A DNA stretch of 64,000 nucleotides from Burkholderia pseudomultivorans (GTDB taxonomy: Bacteria > Pseudomonadota > Gammaproteobacteria > Burkholderiales > Burkholderiaceae): positions 2,728,001-2,792,000 of the forward strand of contig NZ_CP013378.1 in NCBI RefSeq assembly GCF_001718415.1. The letters are read 5' to 3'. This document shows positions 53,346 through 62,374 of the stretch, piece by piece. The notes beneath the pieces are model-generated. The model was not told the DNA's origin. It saw only the letters and a list, made by a program, of their open reading frames with translations, and ran no database searches. Every line of letters begins with the position of its first letter. Positions within the stretch are counted from its first letter, which is position 1. A program made the translations under genes and the position numbers.

Positions 53346-55874
53346 ATGGTTTCCATCCGTCTTGCCTATCGGCGCCGTCCGGCGCCCGCCCGGCTGTTGC
53401 CGCGCACCTCGCGCGCCGCGGCCGTCGCCTCGAATCGCTTCGCCCGCCGGCTGGCCGGCGCGGTGCTGGTATCGGCGCTGCTGCCGTTGCCCGCGCTGGC
53501 CGATACCGACGCCGACGCGTCGCCCGCCGCGCAGCGCGCGCCGCGTCGCAGTTTCGACATCCCGGCCGGCCCGCTCGAAGGGGCGCTCAACCGCTTCGGA
53601 CGCGACGCGGGCATTCTGCTCGCGTTCCCGGCCGAGCTGACGGCCGGCCTGACGAGCGGCGGCGTGCACGGCCGGTTCGACGTCGACGGTGCGCTCGATC
53701 GGCTGCTGGCCGGCACGGGGCTCTTCGCGCTGCGACAGCCGGGCGGCGGCTACACGCTGATGCGCGCGAACGGTTCGGCCGCGCCGTCTGCGGCGACCGA
53801 TGCGGACGGCGGGACCGAACTGCCGGCGATCGCCGTGCGCAGCACCACGCTGCGCGCGGAAAGCTACCGGCCGCCGAAGGAAGCGGGCGTGTTGCGCGCG
53901 GAGACGCCGCTGCTCGACACCGCGCAGGCCGTCGCCATCGTGCCCGCACAGGTGCTGCGCGACCAGCGCCCGCGCAATCTCGACGATGCGCTCGGCAACG
54001 TCAGCGGCATCACGCAGGGCAACACGCTCGCGGGCACGCAGGACACGATCATGAAGCGCGGCTTCGGCGACAACCGCGACGGCTCGATCATGCACAACGG
54101 GATGCCGGTCGTGCAGGGGCGCTCGTTCAACGCGGCGACCGACAGCGTCGAGGTGCTGAAGGGACCGACGGCGCTGCTGTACGGGCTGATGGACCCGGGC
54201 GGCGTCGTCAACGTCGTCAGCAAGCAGCCGCAGCTCACGCGCTACAACGCGGTTTCGCTCGGCGCGTCGACATTCGGGCACGGCAAGAACGGCGGCAGCG
54301 CGACGTTCGATTCGACCGGCCCGATCGGCGATTCGCGGCTCGCGTACCGGCTGATCGTCGACCAGTCGAACGAGCAGTACTGGCGCAATTTCGGCGAATA
54401 CCGGCAGACCTTCGTCGCGCCGTCGCTCGCATGGTACGGGCGCGACACGCAAGTCGTGGTGTCGTACGAGTACCGGAAATTCCACTCGCCGTTCGACCGC
54501 GGCACCGCGCTCGACCCGCGCACCAACGCGCCGCTCGACATTCCGGCGCGGCGGCGCATCGACGAGCCGTTCAACAACATGGACGGCGAATCGCATCTCG
54601 CGCAGCTGAGCGTCGATCACCAGTTCGACGCGGACTGGAGCGCGCATTTCGGCTACAGCTACAACCGCGAGACCTACGATGCGAACCAGCTGCGCACGAC
54701 CGGCGTCGATCCGGTGACGGGCACGCTGTCGCGCAGCAACGACGCGACGCACGGCTCGCTGAGCACCGACAGCTACGGGATCGGCTACGTGAACGGCAAG
54801 CTGACGCTCGCGGGGATGCGGCACGACGTGCAGGTCGGCTTCGACACCGAGTACCGCCGCATCTATCGCAAGGACATGTTGCGGCAGGCCGTCAAGACGC
54901 CGTTCAGCTATGTCGATCCGGTATACGGGCTGCTGCCGCCGTCGAGTACGGTGTCCGCGAGCGACAGCGACCAGACCGACACGCTGCACGACGCGTCCGC
55001 GTTCGTGCAGGACACGATTCACCTGACCGACAAGTGGATCGTCTCGGGCGGCGTGCGCTACATCACCTACAACCAGGTCGCGGGGCGCGGCCGGCCGTTC
55101 AAGGCGAACACCGACCTGAGCGGCTCGAAGTGGCTGCCGCGCGCGGGCGTCGTCTACAAGTGGACCGACACGTTCTCGCTGTACGGCAGCTATTCGCAGT
55201 CGCTGAAGCCGTCGTCGTCGATCGCGCCGATGGCGTCCGGCTACGTGATCGACGCCGCGACGCCGCCCGAGCAGGCGACCGCGTGGGAGGTGGGCGGCAA
55301 GCTCGACCTGCCGGGCGGCATCACGGGCTCGCTCGCGCTGTTCAACATCGACAAGAAGAACGTGCTCGTGTCGCAGTACAACGACGCGACGAAGCTGACC
55401 GACTGGCGCACGTCGGGCAAGGCGCGCTCGCGCGGGATCGAGCTCGACGTGTCGGGCAAGCTCGGCGAGCGCGTGAACGTGATCGCGAGCTATGCGTACA
55501 TCGATGCGAAGACCGTCGAGGATCCGCTCTACGCGGGCAACCGGCTGTGGAACGTCGCGCGTCATACGGCGTCGCTCGCGGCCGTCTACGACGTCGGCCC
55601 GCTCGCGGGCGGCGACGACCTGCGCATCGGCGCGGCCACGCGCTACGTCGGCGCGCGGCCCGGCGATTCGGCGAACAGCTTCACGCTGCCGTCGTACGTG
55701 CTCGCCGACGCGTTCGCGACCTACGACACGCGGATCGGCAAGCAGAAGCTGTCGTTCCAGTTGAACGTGAAGAACCTGTTCAACCGCACGTACTACCCGT
55801 CGAGCGCGAACCGCTATTTCGTCGCGATCGGCGATGCACGGCAGGTGTCGCTGCTCACCACGCTGCAGTTCTGA
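53346..55874 (+). CDS. TonB-dependent siderophore receptor with N-terminal signalling domain (FecA/FpvA class)
   Basis: An 842-residue transducer-type receptor. After a signal peptide, residues about 62-140 form the STN domain (FDIPAGPLEGALNRFGRDAG). The plug follows with VVQGRSFNAATDSVEVLKG and ALLYGLMDPGGVVNVVSKQ, then the barrel, ending with the Phe of LLTTLQF. The STN domain talks to the FecR protein encoded upstream. The plug is of the ferric-siderophore type (FpvA/FoxA-like). No siderophore synthesis gene is present, so it probably uses a foreign siderophore. Confidence 0.94.
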   Translation: MVSIRLAYRRRPAPARLLPRTSRAAAVASNRFARRLAGAVLVSALLPLPALADTDADASPAAQRAPRRSFDIPAGPLEGALNRFGRDAGILLAFPAELTAGLTSGGVHGRFDVDGALDRLLAGTGLFALRQPGGGYTLMRANGSAAPSAATDADGGTELPAIAVRSTTLRAESYRPPKEAGVLRAETPLLDTAQAVAIVPAQVLRDQRPRNLDDALGNVSGITQGNTLAGTQDTIMKRGFGDNRDGSIMHNGMPVVQGRSFNAATDSVEVLKGPTALLYGLMDPGGVVNVVSKQPQLTRYNAVSLGASTFGHGKNGGSATFDSTGPIGDSRLAYRLIVDQSNEQYWRNFGEYRQTFVAPSLAWYGRDTQVVVSYEYRKFHSPFDRGTALDPRTNAPLDIPARRRIDEPFNNMDGESHLAQLSVDHQFDADWSAHFGYSYNRETYDANQLRTTGVDPVTGTLSRSNDATHGSLSTDSYGIGYVNGKLTLAGMRHDVQVGFDTEYRRIYRKDMLRQAVKTPFSYVDPVYGLLPPSSTVSASDSDQTDTLHDASAFVQDTIHLTDKWIVSGGVRYITYNQVAGRGRPFKANTDLSGSKWLPRAGVVYKWTDTFSLYGSYSQSLKPSSSIAPMASGYVIDAATPPEQATAWEVGGKLDLPGGITGSLALFNIDKKNVLVSQYNDATKLTDWRTSGKARSRGIELDVSGKLGERVNVIASYAYIDAKTVEDPLYAGNRLWNVARHTASLAAVYDVGPLAGGDDLRIGAATRYVGARPGDSANSFTLPSYVLADAFATYDTRIGKQKLSFQLNVKNLFNRTYYPSSANRYFVAIGDARQVSLLTTLQF

Positions 55875-55897
55875 TCACACCTTCGGAGAACATACCG

Positions 55898-56644
55898 ATG
55901 AACCGGAAGCCGAACACCGGCGGCGCGCGCCGCCGCACGTTGCGCGTAATCGCCGGCGCCGCGCTGGCGCTGGCCGCGGGCCCGGGCGTCGGCGCGCGCG
56001 CCGTCGCGGCCGATGCGCCGGCCGCCGTCACGCGCGTCGCGATGCTCGTGCAGTTGCGTGGCCCCAACCTGAAGGTCGACGAACAGGTCGTGCGGCATCT
56101 CGGCGAGCGCGGCTACGCGGTGCGCCTGATCGACGAGAACGCGACGCCCGATGCGGCGCGCGACGCCGACCTGGTCGTGATCTCGTCGACCGTATCGTCG
56201 AAGAACGTGCGGCCCGGCTGGCGCACGCTCGACAAGCCGCTCGTCACGTGGGAGAACGACCTGCTCGACGACCTCGCGATGACGGGCAAGCGGCACGACG
56301 TCGATTTCGGCGAAACCGGCAAGGAGCGCTATCTGTGGCTGGTCAACGCGCCGCATCCGGTCGCGGCCGGGCTGCCGGCCGGCGTGACCGACGTGTACGG
56401 CAGGCAGGCGCCGATGAGCTGGGGCAAGCCCGGGCTCGGCGCGACGACGATCGCGACCGTGTACGGGCAGCCCGACAAGGCCGCGATCTTCGCGTACGAG
56501 AAGGGCGCGACGATGGATTACGAAGCGCTCGCGCCCGCGCGCCGCGTGATGTTCTTCCTCGACAACGACACGTTCGTCAACCTGTCGCCGGCCGGGCTCG
56601 CGCTGTTCGACGCAGCGATCGACTGGGCGGCGGGGCGTCGCTGA
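55898..56644 (+). CDS. Secreted protein of unknown function linked to the FecIRA unit
   Basis: A 248-residue exported protein. The N-terminus has RRRTLRVIAGAALALAAGPG, which could be a Tat or Sec signal. The mature part looks like an alpha/beta (flavodoxin- or ThuA-like) fold: VAMLVQLRGPN, then DADLVVISSTVSSKNV and KPLVTWENDLLDDLAMTG. No catalytic residues can be named. GGAGAA precedes the ATG, 23 bases after the receptor stop, so it is part of the iron-signalling operon and may act on the incoming chelate in the periplasm. That role is a guess. Confidence 0.7.
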   Translation: MNRKPNTGGARRRTLRVIAGAALALAAGPGVGARAVAADAPAAVTRVAMLVQLRGPNLKVDEQVVRHLGERGYAVRLIDENATPDAARDADLVVISSTVSSKNVRPGWRTLDKPLVTWENDLLDDLAMTGKRHDVDFGETGKERYLWLVNAPHPVAAGLPAGVTDVYGRQAPMSWGKPGLGATTIATVYGQPDKAAIFAYEKGATMDYEALAPARRVMFFLDNDTFVNLSPAGLALFDAAIDWAAGRR

Positions 56645-56659
56645 TCCGCGTGCGGCGCG

Positions 56660-57457
56660 TCAGTCGCCGCGCGCGGCGAACACGTCCCTGAACACCGGCA
56701 TCGCCGAGAATACGCTCGGCCAGCCGGCATGGAACGCGAGTTGCGTGAGCGCCTCGGAAGCCTGTTCGCGCGTGAGGCCGTTGTCCATCGCGCGGTTCAG
56801 GTGATACGGAATCTGCGCGGTCTGGCCGTTCGCGACGAGCGCGCTGACGGTCACGAGGCTGCGCTCGCGCGGTGCGAGGCCGGCGCGCAGCCACAGGTCG
56901 CGGAACAGCAGCGCGCTCGTGTAGTGCAGCACGCCGGGGGCGACGGTGCCGAAGTGTTGCTCGACGGCGGCGGCGCGTTGCGCTTCGGCCGCTGCGTCGA
57001 GCGGCAGCGGCAGCTCCGGCTCCGGATCGAGCTGCGCCGGATCGATGCCGCGTGCGTCGAACACCGGCTTCGCGGCGACCACCGCCGCCATCGCGTTGCC
57101 CCATCCCGCATAGAACGCGAGGTGCGTGACGATCTCGGCGATCTCGCGCGGCGTGACGCCGTGATCGAGCGCGAGATTCAGCTGCCGCGGCAGCTCGACC
57201 GTCTGGTTGCGCGCGATCAGCGCGGACACCGTGACGATGCTGCGATCGCGCGGCGACAGGCCGGCGCGCTGCCACAGGTCGTGCATCAGCGGGCCGCTCG
57301 CGTAATGCGCGAGCGCGGGCGCGACGGCGCCCAACTCGGCGAGCGAGGGCGGGTTGGCGGCAGCGGCGGGGCGGGACGTGACGGGCGGTGTATTCATCGA
57401 TGTGCAGGCTGACAGCAGCAGGGAAAGCGGCAGGATGGCCGCGGCGATCGGTTTCAT
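56660..57457 (-). CDS. Lipoprotein with two carboxymuconolactone decarboxylase-like domains
   Basis: A 265-residue protein with a lipobox (LLLSAC) and two repeats of the CMD helical domain: RDRSIVTVSALIARNQTVEL, then NLALDHGVTPREIAEIVTHL; and RERSLVTVSALVANGQTAQI, then NRAMDNGLTREQASEALTQL. The conserved Glu and His of the family are present. Apart from the lipobox there is no cysteine, so AhpD-type peroxidase activity is excluded. Its location outside the cytoplasm is unusual for this fold. I chose ATG 57457 because the signal peptide begins there. Confidence 0.82.
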   Translation of the reverse strand: MKPIAAAILPLSLLLSACTSMNTPPVTSRPAAAANPPSLAELGAVAPALAHYASGPLMHDLWQRAGLSPRDRSIVTVSALIARNQTVELPRQLNLALDHGVTPREIAEIVTHLAFYAGWGNAMAAVVAAKPVFDARGIDPAQLDPEPELPLPLDAAAEAQRAAAVEQHFGTVAPGVLHYTSALLFRDLWLRAGLAPRERSLVTVSALVANGQTAQIPYHLNRAMDNGLTREQASEALTQLAFHAGWPSVFSAMPVFRDVFAARGD

Positions 57458-57690
57458 GCGCGGCTCCGGTTCGTCGGGGTGGGCGCGCGACGCGCGATGC
57501 GAGCCACGATTGTCGGCCGAAGCGCCGCGCCGATCGATCCCCGCGATTCGCATACGCTTATGAAGCGCATTCATGAATGACCGCGCCGCGCCCTGTCCGC
57601 CACGCCGGCGACGATTGAATGCGAGAATGCGCAGCGTCGCCGCGCGCATCGGGCGCCGGCACGCCTCGCATCGCTCTCGAAGGAATCCGC

Positions 57691-58284
57691 ATGGACAGTC
57701 ACATCGCGCCGGTGGCGCTGGAAAAAGCCTACCGCCTGCTCAACCATGGCCCGACCGTGCTCGTGTCGGCCCGTCACGACGGCGTCGACAACGTGATGGC
57801 CGCCGCCTGGGCGTGCGCGCTGGATTTCATGCCGCCGAAGCTGACCGTCGTGCTCGACAAGTCCGCGAAGACGCGCGAGCTCGTCGAGCGCAGCGGCCGG
57901 TTCGTGATCCAGGTGCCGACCGCCGCGCAGCTGCGGCTCACGCACGCGGTCGGCACCCACAGCCTCGCCGAGCGGCCGGCCAAGCTGCGCGACGCGGGCG
58001 TCGAGCTGTTCGACGTCGCGGGCCACGACCTGCCGTTCGTCGCCGGCTGTTCCGGCTGGCTCGCATGCCGGCTGATCCCGGAGCCGCACAACCAGCAGGC
58101 CTACGACCTGTTCATCGGCGAAGTGGTCGGCGCATGGTCCGATACGCGCGTGTTTCGCGACGGTCACTGGTATTTCGAGTCGGCCGATCCCGCGCTGCGC
58201 AGCCTGCACTACATCGCGGGCGGCAACTTCTATGCGATCGGCGAGTCGCTGACGGTCGACACGGGCAAGCCGGACGCGCAATGA
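57691..58284 (+). CDS. Flavin reductase-like (FMN-binding) family protein
   Basis: A 197-residue split-barrel flavoprotein. The N-terminal GPTVLVSARHDGVDNVMAAA binds FMN and the DKSAKTRELVERSGRFVIQV region is typical of the flavin reductase-like family. Members reduce flavins or act as NAD(P)H:flavin partners of monooxygenases. AAGGA precedes the ATG at 57691. It is divergent from the CMD lipoprotein gene and convergent with the LysR gene. Confidence 0.87.
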   Translation: MDSHIAPVALEKAYRLLNHGPTVLVSARHDGVDNVMAAAWACALDFMPPKLTVVLDKSAKTRELVERSGRFVIQVPTAAQLRLTHAVGTHSLAERPAKLRDAGVELFDVAGHDLPFVAGCSGWLACRLIPEPHNQQAYDLFIGEVVGAWSDTRVFRDGHWYFESADPALRSLHYIAGGNFYAIGESLTVDTGKPDAQ

Positions 58285-58341
58285 ACGGCGGGAACGGCCG
58301 CGCGGCGAACGCATCACGCGGCGCGCCGCCGGCCGCGCCGC

Positions 58342-59235
58342 TCACGTGCGCCGCAATTGCGACAGCATCGATTCGATGAACGCTTGCGCGACGCGCGGCA
58401 GCGTGCGGCCGCGCTTGCAGACGAGCGCGATCGGCCGCACGAAGGCGTCGTCGTCGATCGGCTTTGCGACCAGCTCCGGCTCCGCGCGCACCTCGCGCGC
58501 CGTCGCGGGCAGGATCGTCACGCCGAGGCCGCCGCGCACCATTGCGACGGCCGTCATCATGTAGGTCGGCTCGCACGCGATGTCGGGCGCGCAGCCGGCC
58601 GCATCCAGCGCCGCATCGACGACGCTGCGCACGCTCGTGCCGCGCGCAGTCAGTACGAGCGGCACGCCGGCGAGGTCGGCGGTCGCCACGCGGCGCTTGC
58701 GCGCGAGCGGATGATCCCGCGGGCACACGGCCACGAGCCGGTCGGCGCCCGTATACAGCACCTCCAGCGACGGATCGAACGCATCGCCGCCGGTCAGCCC
58801 GAGATCGGCTTCCTCGTTGCGCACCAGCGCGGTGACGAGACTCGCGACGCCGTCGCGGATCTCGAAGCGCGCGCGCGGCACGTCGCGCCGGAACGACTGG
58901 ATCAGCTCGGGCAGCACGCTCGACGCGAAGGTCGGCAGGCAGGCGAGCCGCACCGTGCCGCTCGCGCCTTCGCCAAGCGCGCGTGCATCGCGCAGCACGC
59001 GCTCCATGTCGTCGAGCGAGCGCTGCAGCAGCGGCAGCAGTTCGCGTCCGGTCTGCGTGAGCGCGACGCTGCGGCTGTTGCGGTCGAACAGCCGCGCGCC
59101 GACGATTTCCTCGAGCCGCCGGATCTGCACGGTCAGCGCGGGCTGCGACAGGTGCAGGCGCGCGGCCGCGCGCGTGAAGTTGCCGGCCTGCGCGACGGTG
59201 ACGAACGCGCGAATGTCGCGAAGATTCAGATCCAT
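58342..59235 (-). CDS. LysR-family transcriptional regulator
   Basis: A 297-residue LysR regulator. The N-terminal winged helix (AGNFTRAAARLHLSQPALTV, then QIRRLEEIVGARLFDRNSR) and the periplasmic-binding-protein-like effector domain are both intact. It is divergent from the CitMHS transporter gene and is its probable activator. The 97-base gap contains a CAA-N10-TTG dyad at 59258-59273. Confidence 0.93.
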   Translation of the reverse strand: MDLNLRDIRAFVTVAQAGNFTRAAARLHLSQPALTVQIRRLEEIVGARLFDRNSRSVALTQTGRELLPLLQRSLDDMERVLRDARALGEGASGTVRLACLPTFASSVLPELIQSFRRDVPRARFEIRDGVASLVTALVRNEEADLGLTGGDAFDPSLEVLYTGADRLVAVCPRDHPLARKRRVATADLAGVPLVLTARGTSVRSVVDAALDAAGCAPDIACEPTYMMTAVAMVRGGLGVTILPATAREVRAEPELVAKPIDDDAFVRPIALVCKRGRTLPRVAQAFIESMLSQLRRT

Positions 59236-59332
59236 AACGGTTCGTGATTGCTGCGATCAAATCATTTCAATTGTGCTATCGCTGCGCCGACCTTACGCTC
59301 GTCTCCAACAAAAGACAAGGTAGGAGACACCG
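59236..59332. promoter_or_regulatory. LysR-type divergent control region
   Basis: The 97-base gap between lysR and citMHS holds GCGAT (59253-59257) and ATCGC (59278-59282) as inverted arms, with an inner CAA-N10-TTG dyad at 59258-59273. LysR proteins bind such sites and control both directions. AGGAGA lies just before the transporter ATG. Confidence 0.45.
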
Positions 59333-60631
59333 ATGCTGCCGTTACTCGGGCTTGCCACGATCGTCGTGCTGCTCGCCGCGATCCTGTCGAAGCGCATGTC
59401 GCCGCTGGTCGCGCTGATCGTCGTGCCGATCGCCGCGTCGCTGCTCGGCGGGTTCGGGCTGCAGACCAGCAAGTTCGTCGTCGACGGGCTGAAGGGGCTC
59501 GCGCCCGTCGTCGCGATGTTCGTGTTCGCGATCCTCTATTTCGGCACGATCACCGATGCCGGCACGCTCGACCCGATCATCGACCGCATCCTGCGCGCGG
59601 TCGGTACGCGGCCGACGCGGATCGTGACGGGCACGACGCTGCTCGCGCTGCTGATCCATCTCGACGGCTCGGGCGCCGTCTGCTTCCTGGTGACGATTCC
59701 GGCCGTGCTGCCGCTCTACGACCGGCTGAACATGGACCGGCGCGTGCTCGCCGCGGCCGTGTCGATGGCCGCCGGCATCAACTTCCTGCCGTGGACGGGG
59801 CCGATGATTCGTGCGTCCGCCTCGCTGCACCTGCCGGTGTCGGCGCTGTTCAACCCGCTGATTCCGGTGCAGGCGATCGGCCTTGCGTTCGTGTTCGGCG
59901 TCGCGTACTGGCTCGGCCGGCGCGAGGAGAAGCGGCTCGGGCTCGCGCACGGCGACGCGTCGATTCCGCTGCCGAAGCGCGAACTGACGCCCGACGAGCA
60001 GGCGCTGCGCCGGCCGCACCTGTTCTGGTTCAACCTCGTGCTGACGCTCGTCGTGCTCGGCACGATGGTCGTGATGGGCGAGAAGATTCCGCCGGCGATC
60101 ATGTTCATGGTCGGGCTGTGCATCGCGCTGATGGTCAACTACCCCGACGTCGACATGCAGAGAAAGCGCATCGACGCGCATGCGCGCGCGGCGCTGATGA
60201 TGGCCGGCATCCTGCTCGCGGCCGGCGTGTTTACCGGCATCATGCAGGGCAGCGGCATGCTGAAGGCGATGGCGCAGGCGGCGGTCGGCTTCGTGCCGCC
60301 GTCGATGGCCGGCCACATTCCGGTCGCGCTCGGCATCGCGTCGATGCCGCTCAGCCTGCTGTTCGATCCCGACTCGTTCTATTTCGGCGTGCTGCCGGTG
60401 ATCGCGGAGGTGGCCGGCCAGTTCGGCGTGCCGGCCCTGCACGTCGGGCAGGCGGCGCTGCTCGGCCAGATGACGACGGGCTTCCCGGTCAGCCCGCTGA
60501 CGCCCGCGACGTTCCTCGTCGTCGGCCTGTGCGGGATCGAGCTGGCCGAGCACCAGAAATTCACGTTCCCGCTGCTGTTCGGCGCATCGATCGTGATGAC
60601 GATCGCCTGCGTCGCGCTGGGCATCTTTTGA
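59333..60631 (+). CDS. CitMHS-family citrate-metal:H+ symporter
   Basis: A 432-residue transporter with about 12 helices. The family signature region LLIHLDGSGAVCFLVTIPAV and the central PWTGPMIRAS motif are present. CitMHS proteins import citrate, or other di- or tricarboxylates, as metal complexes. It precedes the AtuA pair, so here it may import an organic acid that the AtuA proteins help to break down. A LysR gene is divergent. Confidence 0.92.
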   Translation: MLPLLGLATIVVLLAAILSKRMSPLVALIVVPIAASLLGGFGLQTSKFVVDGLKGLAPVVAMFVFAILYFGTITDAGTLDPIIDRILRAVGTRPTRIVTGTTLLALLIHLDGSGAVCFLVTIPAVLPLYDRLNMDRRVLAAAVSMAAGINFLPWTGPMIRASASLHLPVSALFNPLIPVQAIGLAFVFGVAYWLGRREEKRLGLAHGDASIPLPKRELTPDEQALRRPHLFWFNLVLTLVVLGTMVVMGEKIPPAIMFMVGLCIALMVNYPDVDMQRKRIDAHARAALMMAGILLAAGVFTGIMQGSGMLKAMAQAAVGFVPPSMAGHIPVALGIASMPLSLLFDPDSFYFGVLPVIAEVAGQFGVPALHVGQAALLGQMTTGFPVSPLTPATFLVVGLCGIELAEHQKFTFPLLFGASIVMTIACVALGIF

Positions 60632-60671
60632 TCCGCATGGATCGCAATCGTTGACGAATGACGGGGCACAC

Positions 60672-62030
60672 ATGACCGCAACCCAACCCGCACGGCGCGT
60701 GCGCATCGGCGCGGGCGCCGGCTACTCGGGCGACCGCATCGAGCCCGCGGTCGAGCTGGCCGAGCACGGGCAGCTCGACTATCTCGTGTTCGAATGCCTG
60801 GCCGAGCGCACGATCGCGATCGCGCAGCAGGCGCGGCGCAAGGATCCGGCGCTCGGCTACGATCCGCTGCTCGACGCGCGGATGCGCGCGGTGCTGCCGG
60901 TTGCCGTACCGAAGGGCGTGCGCATCGTGTCGAACATGGGCGCGGCCAACCCGCGCGCGGCCGCGCGGCGCACCGCGCAGATCGCGCGCGCGCTCGGCTT
61001 CGCGTCGCTGAAGGTCGCGGCAGTCGAGGGCGACGACGTGCTCGACGTCGTGCTGCGCGGCGCGTTCCGTTTCGAGGAGTCGGGCGACGAAGTCGCCTCG
61101 TATCGCGACCGCATCGTGGCCGCGAACGCGTATCTCGGCGCCGCGCCGCTCGTCGATGCGCTGGCGGCCGGCGCGGACGTCGTGCTGACCGGCCGCGTCG
61201 CCGATCCGTCGCTGTTCGCGGCGCCGCTGATCCACGCGTTCGGCTGGCGCATGGACGACTGGGACAGGCTCGGGCAGGCGACGCTGGTCGGCCATCTGCT
61301 CGAATGCGCGGGGCAGGTGACGGGCGGCTATTTCGCCGATCCCGGATACAAGGACGTGCCGGATCTCGCGCGGCTCGGGTTTCCGATCGGCGAGGTCGAG
61401 GCCGACGGCGCGGTCGTGATCACCAAGGTGCCGCACGCGGGCGGCCGCGTCAGCGCGGCGACCTGCAAGGAGCAGCTGCTGTACGAGATCCACGATCCGG
61501 GCCGCTATCTGCAGCCCGACGTGGTCGCCGATTTCACGCAGGCGGCCGTCGTGGAGGAGGCGCCGGACCGCGTGCGCGTGACGGGCGGGCGCGGCGCCGC
61601 GCGGCCCGATACGCTGAAGGCGTCGGTCGCGTATCTCGACGGGCATATCGGCGAAGGGCAGATTTCGTACGGCGGCCCCGGTGCGCTCGCGCGTGCGCGG
61701 CTCGCGCTCGAGATCGTGCGCGAGCGGCTTGCGTTGACGCGGGTCGCCGCGACCGAATTGCGCTTCGACCTGATCGGCGTCGATTCGCTGTATGGCGAGA
61801 CCGCATCGGCAGCGCGCGGCGAGCCGGCCGAGGTGCGCGTGCGGGTGGCCGGCCGCGCGGCGAGCGCCGACGAGGCGGCGCGCATCGGCAACGAGGTCGA
61901 GACGCTGTATACCAACGGGCCGGCCGGCGGCGGCGGCGCGTTCAAGTCGACCCGCGAGGTGATCGCGGTGCAGTCGGTGCTGTTGCCGCGCGATGCGGTG
62001 CAGCCGTCGTTTTCTTTCGTGGAGGCGTGA
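60672..62030 (+). CDS. AtuA-family protein, acyclic terpene utilisation (DUF1446 domain)
   Basis: A 452-residue protein of the AtuA family. It begins VRIGAGAGYSGDRIEPAVEL, shows EHGQLDYLVFECLAERTIAI and LTGRVADPSLFAAPLIHAFG, and covers the N-terminal domain only. AtuA belongs to the citronellol/geranyl pathway of Pseudomonas, but its reaction is not known. I chose ATG 60672 over 60651 because GGGG precedes it and the domain starts there. Its TGA overlaps the ATG of the next gene. Confidence 0.88.
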   Translation: MTATQPARRVRIGAGAGYSGDRIEPAVELAEHGQLDYLVFECLAERTIAIAQQARRKDPALGYDPLLDARMRAVLPVAVPKGVRIVSNMGAANPRAAARRTAQIARALGFASLKVAAVEGDDVLDVVLRGAFRFEESGDEVASYRDRIVAANAYLGAAPLVDALAAGADVVLTGRVADPSLFAAPLIHAFGWRMDDWDRLGQATLVGHLLECAGQVTGGYFADPGYKDVPDLARLGFPIGEVEADGAVVITKVPHAGGRVSAATCKEQLLYEIHDPGRYLQPDVVADFTQAAVVEEAPDRVRVTGGRGAARPDTLKASVAYLDGHIGEGQISYGGPGALARARLALEIVRERLALTRVAATELRFDLIGVDSLYGETASAARGEPAEVRVRVAGRAASADEAARIGNEVETLYTNGPAGGGGAFKSTREVIAVQSVLLPRDAVQPSFSFVEA

Positions 62031-62341
62031 TGAAGCTGCGTGAACTCGCGCATGCGCGCACGGGCGACAAGGGCAATACGCTGAACGTGTCGGTGATCTG
62101 CCGCGATCCGCGCCACTACGCGCACCTGCGCACGCACCTGGGCGCCGATACGGTGAAGGCATGGCTCGCCGGCATCGTGCACGGCGACGTCGTGCGGTAC
62201 GAGCTGCCGGCGCTCGGCGCGTTCAACTTCGTGCTGCGCGATGCGCTCGGCGGCGGCGTCACGCGCTCGCTCGCGCTCGACGCGCACGGCAAGTCGGTCA
62301 GCTCGGCGCTGCTCGCGATCGATGTGCCGGACCCCGCGTAG
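62030..62341 (+). CDS. AtuA C-terminal-domain protein (split partner)
   Basis: A 103-residue protein starting MKLRELAHARTGDKGNTLNV. It corresponds to the C-terminal domain that many AtuA proteins carry fused to the DUF1446 part. The ATG overlaps the previous stop (TGATG), so the two are translationally coupled and probably form one complex. GGAGG lies just before the start. Biochemical function unknown. Confidence 0.85.
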   Translation: MKLRELAHARTGDKGNTLNVSVICRDPRHYAHLRTHLGADTVKAWLAGIVHGDVVRYELPALGAFNFVLRDALGGGVTRSLALDAHGKSVSSALLAIDVPDPA

Positions 62342-62357
62342 GGGTCCGGTGCCGCCC

Positions 62358-62370
62358 GGCCGCGGCGGCC
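62358..62370. terminator. Small hairpin between convergent genes
   Basis: GGCCGC and GCGGCC flank a single G just after the AtuA partner and just before the nitrilase stop. It could terminate both transcripts, though the loop is tight and there is no T-run. Confidence 0.3.
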
Positions 62371-62374
62371 GCCG

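Noticed and set aside
52956..55565. 869-codon minus-strand open frame opposite the FecA-type receptor
   Set aside because: Compositionally biased translation and exact antisense overlap with the well-supported FecR and receptor genes; treated as a shadow of GC-rich codon use.
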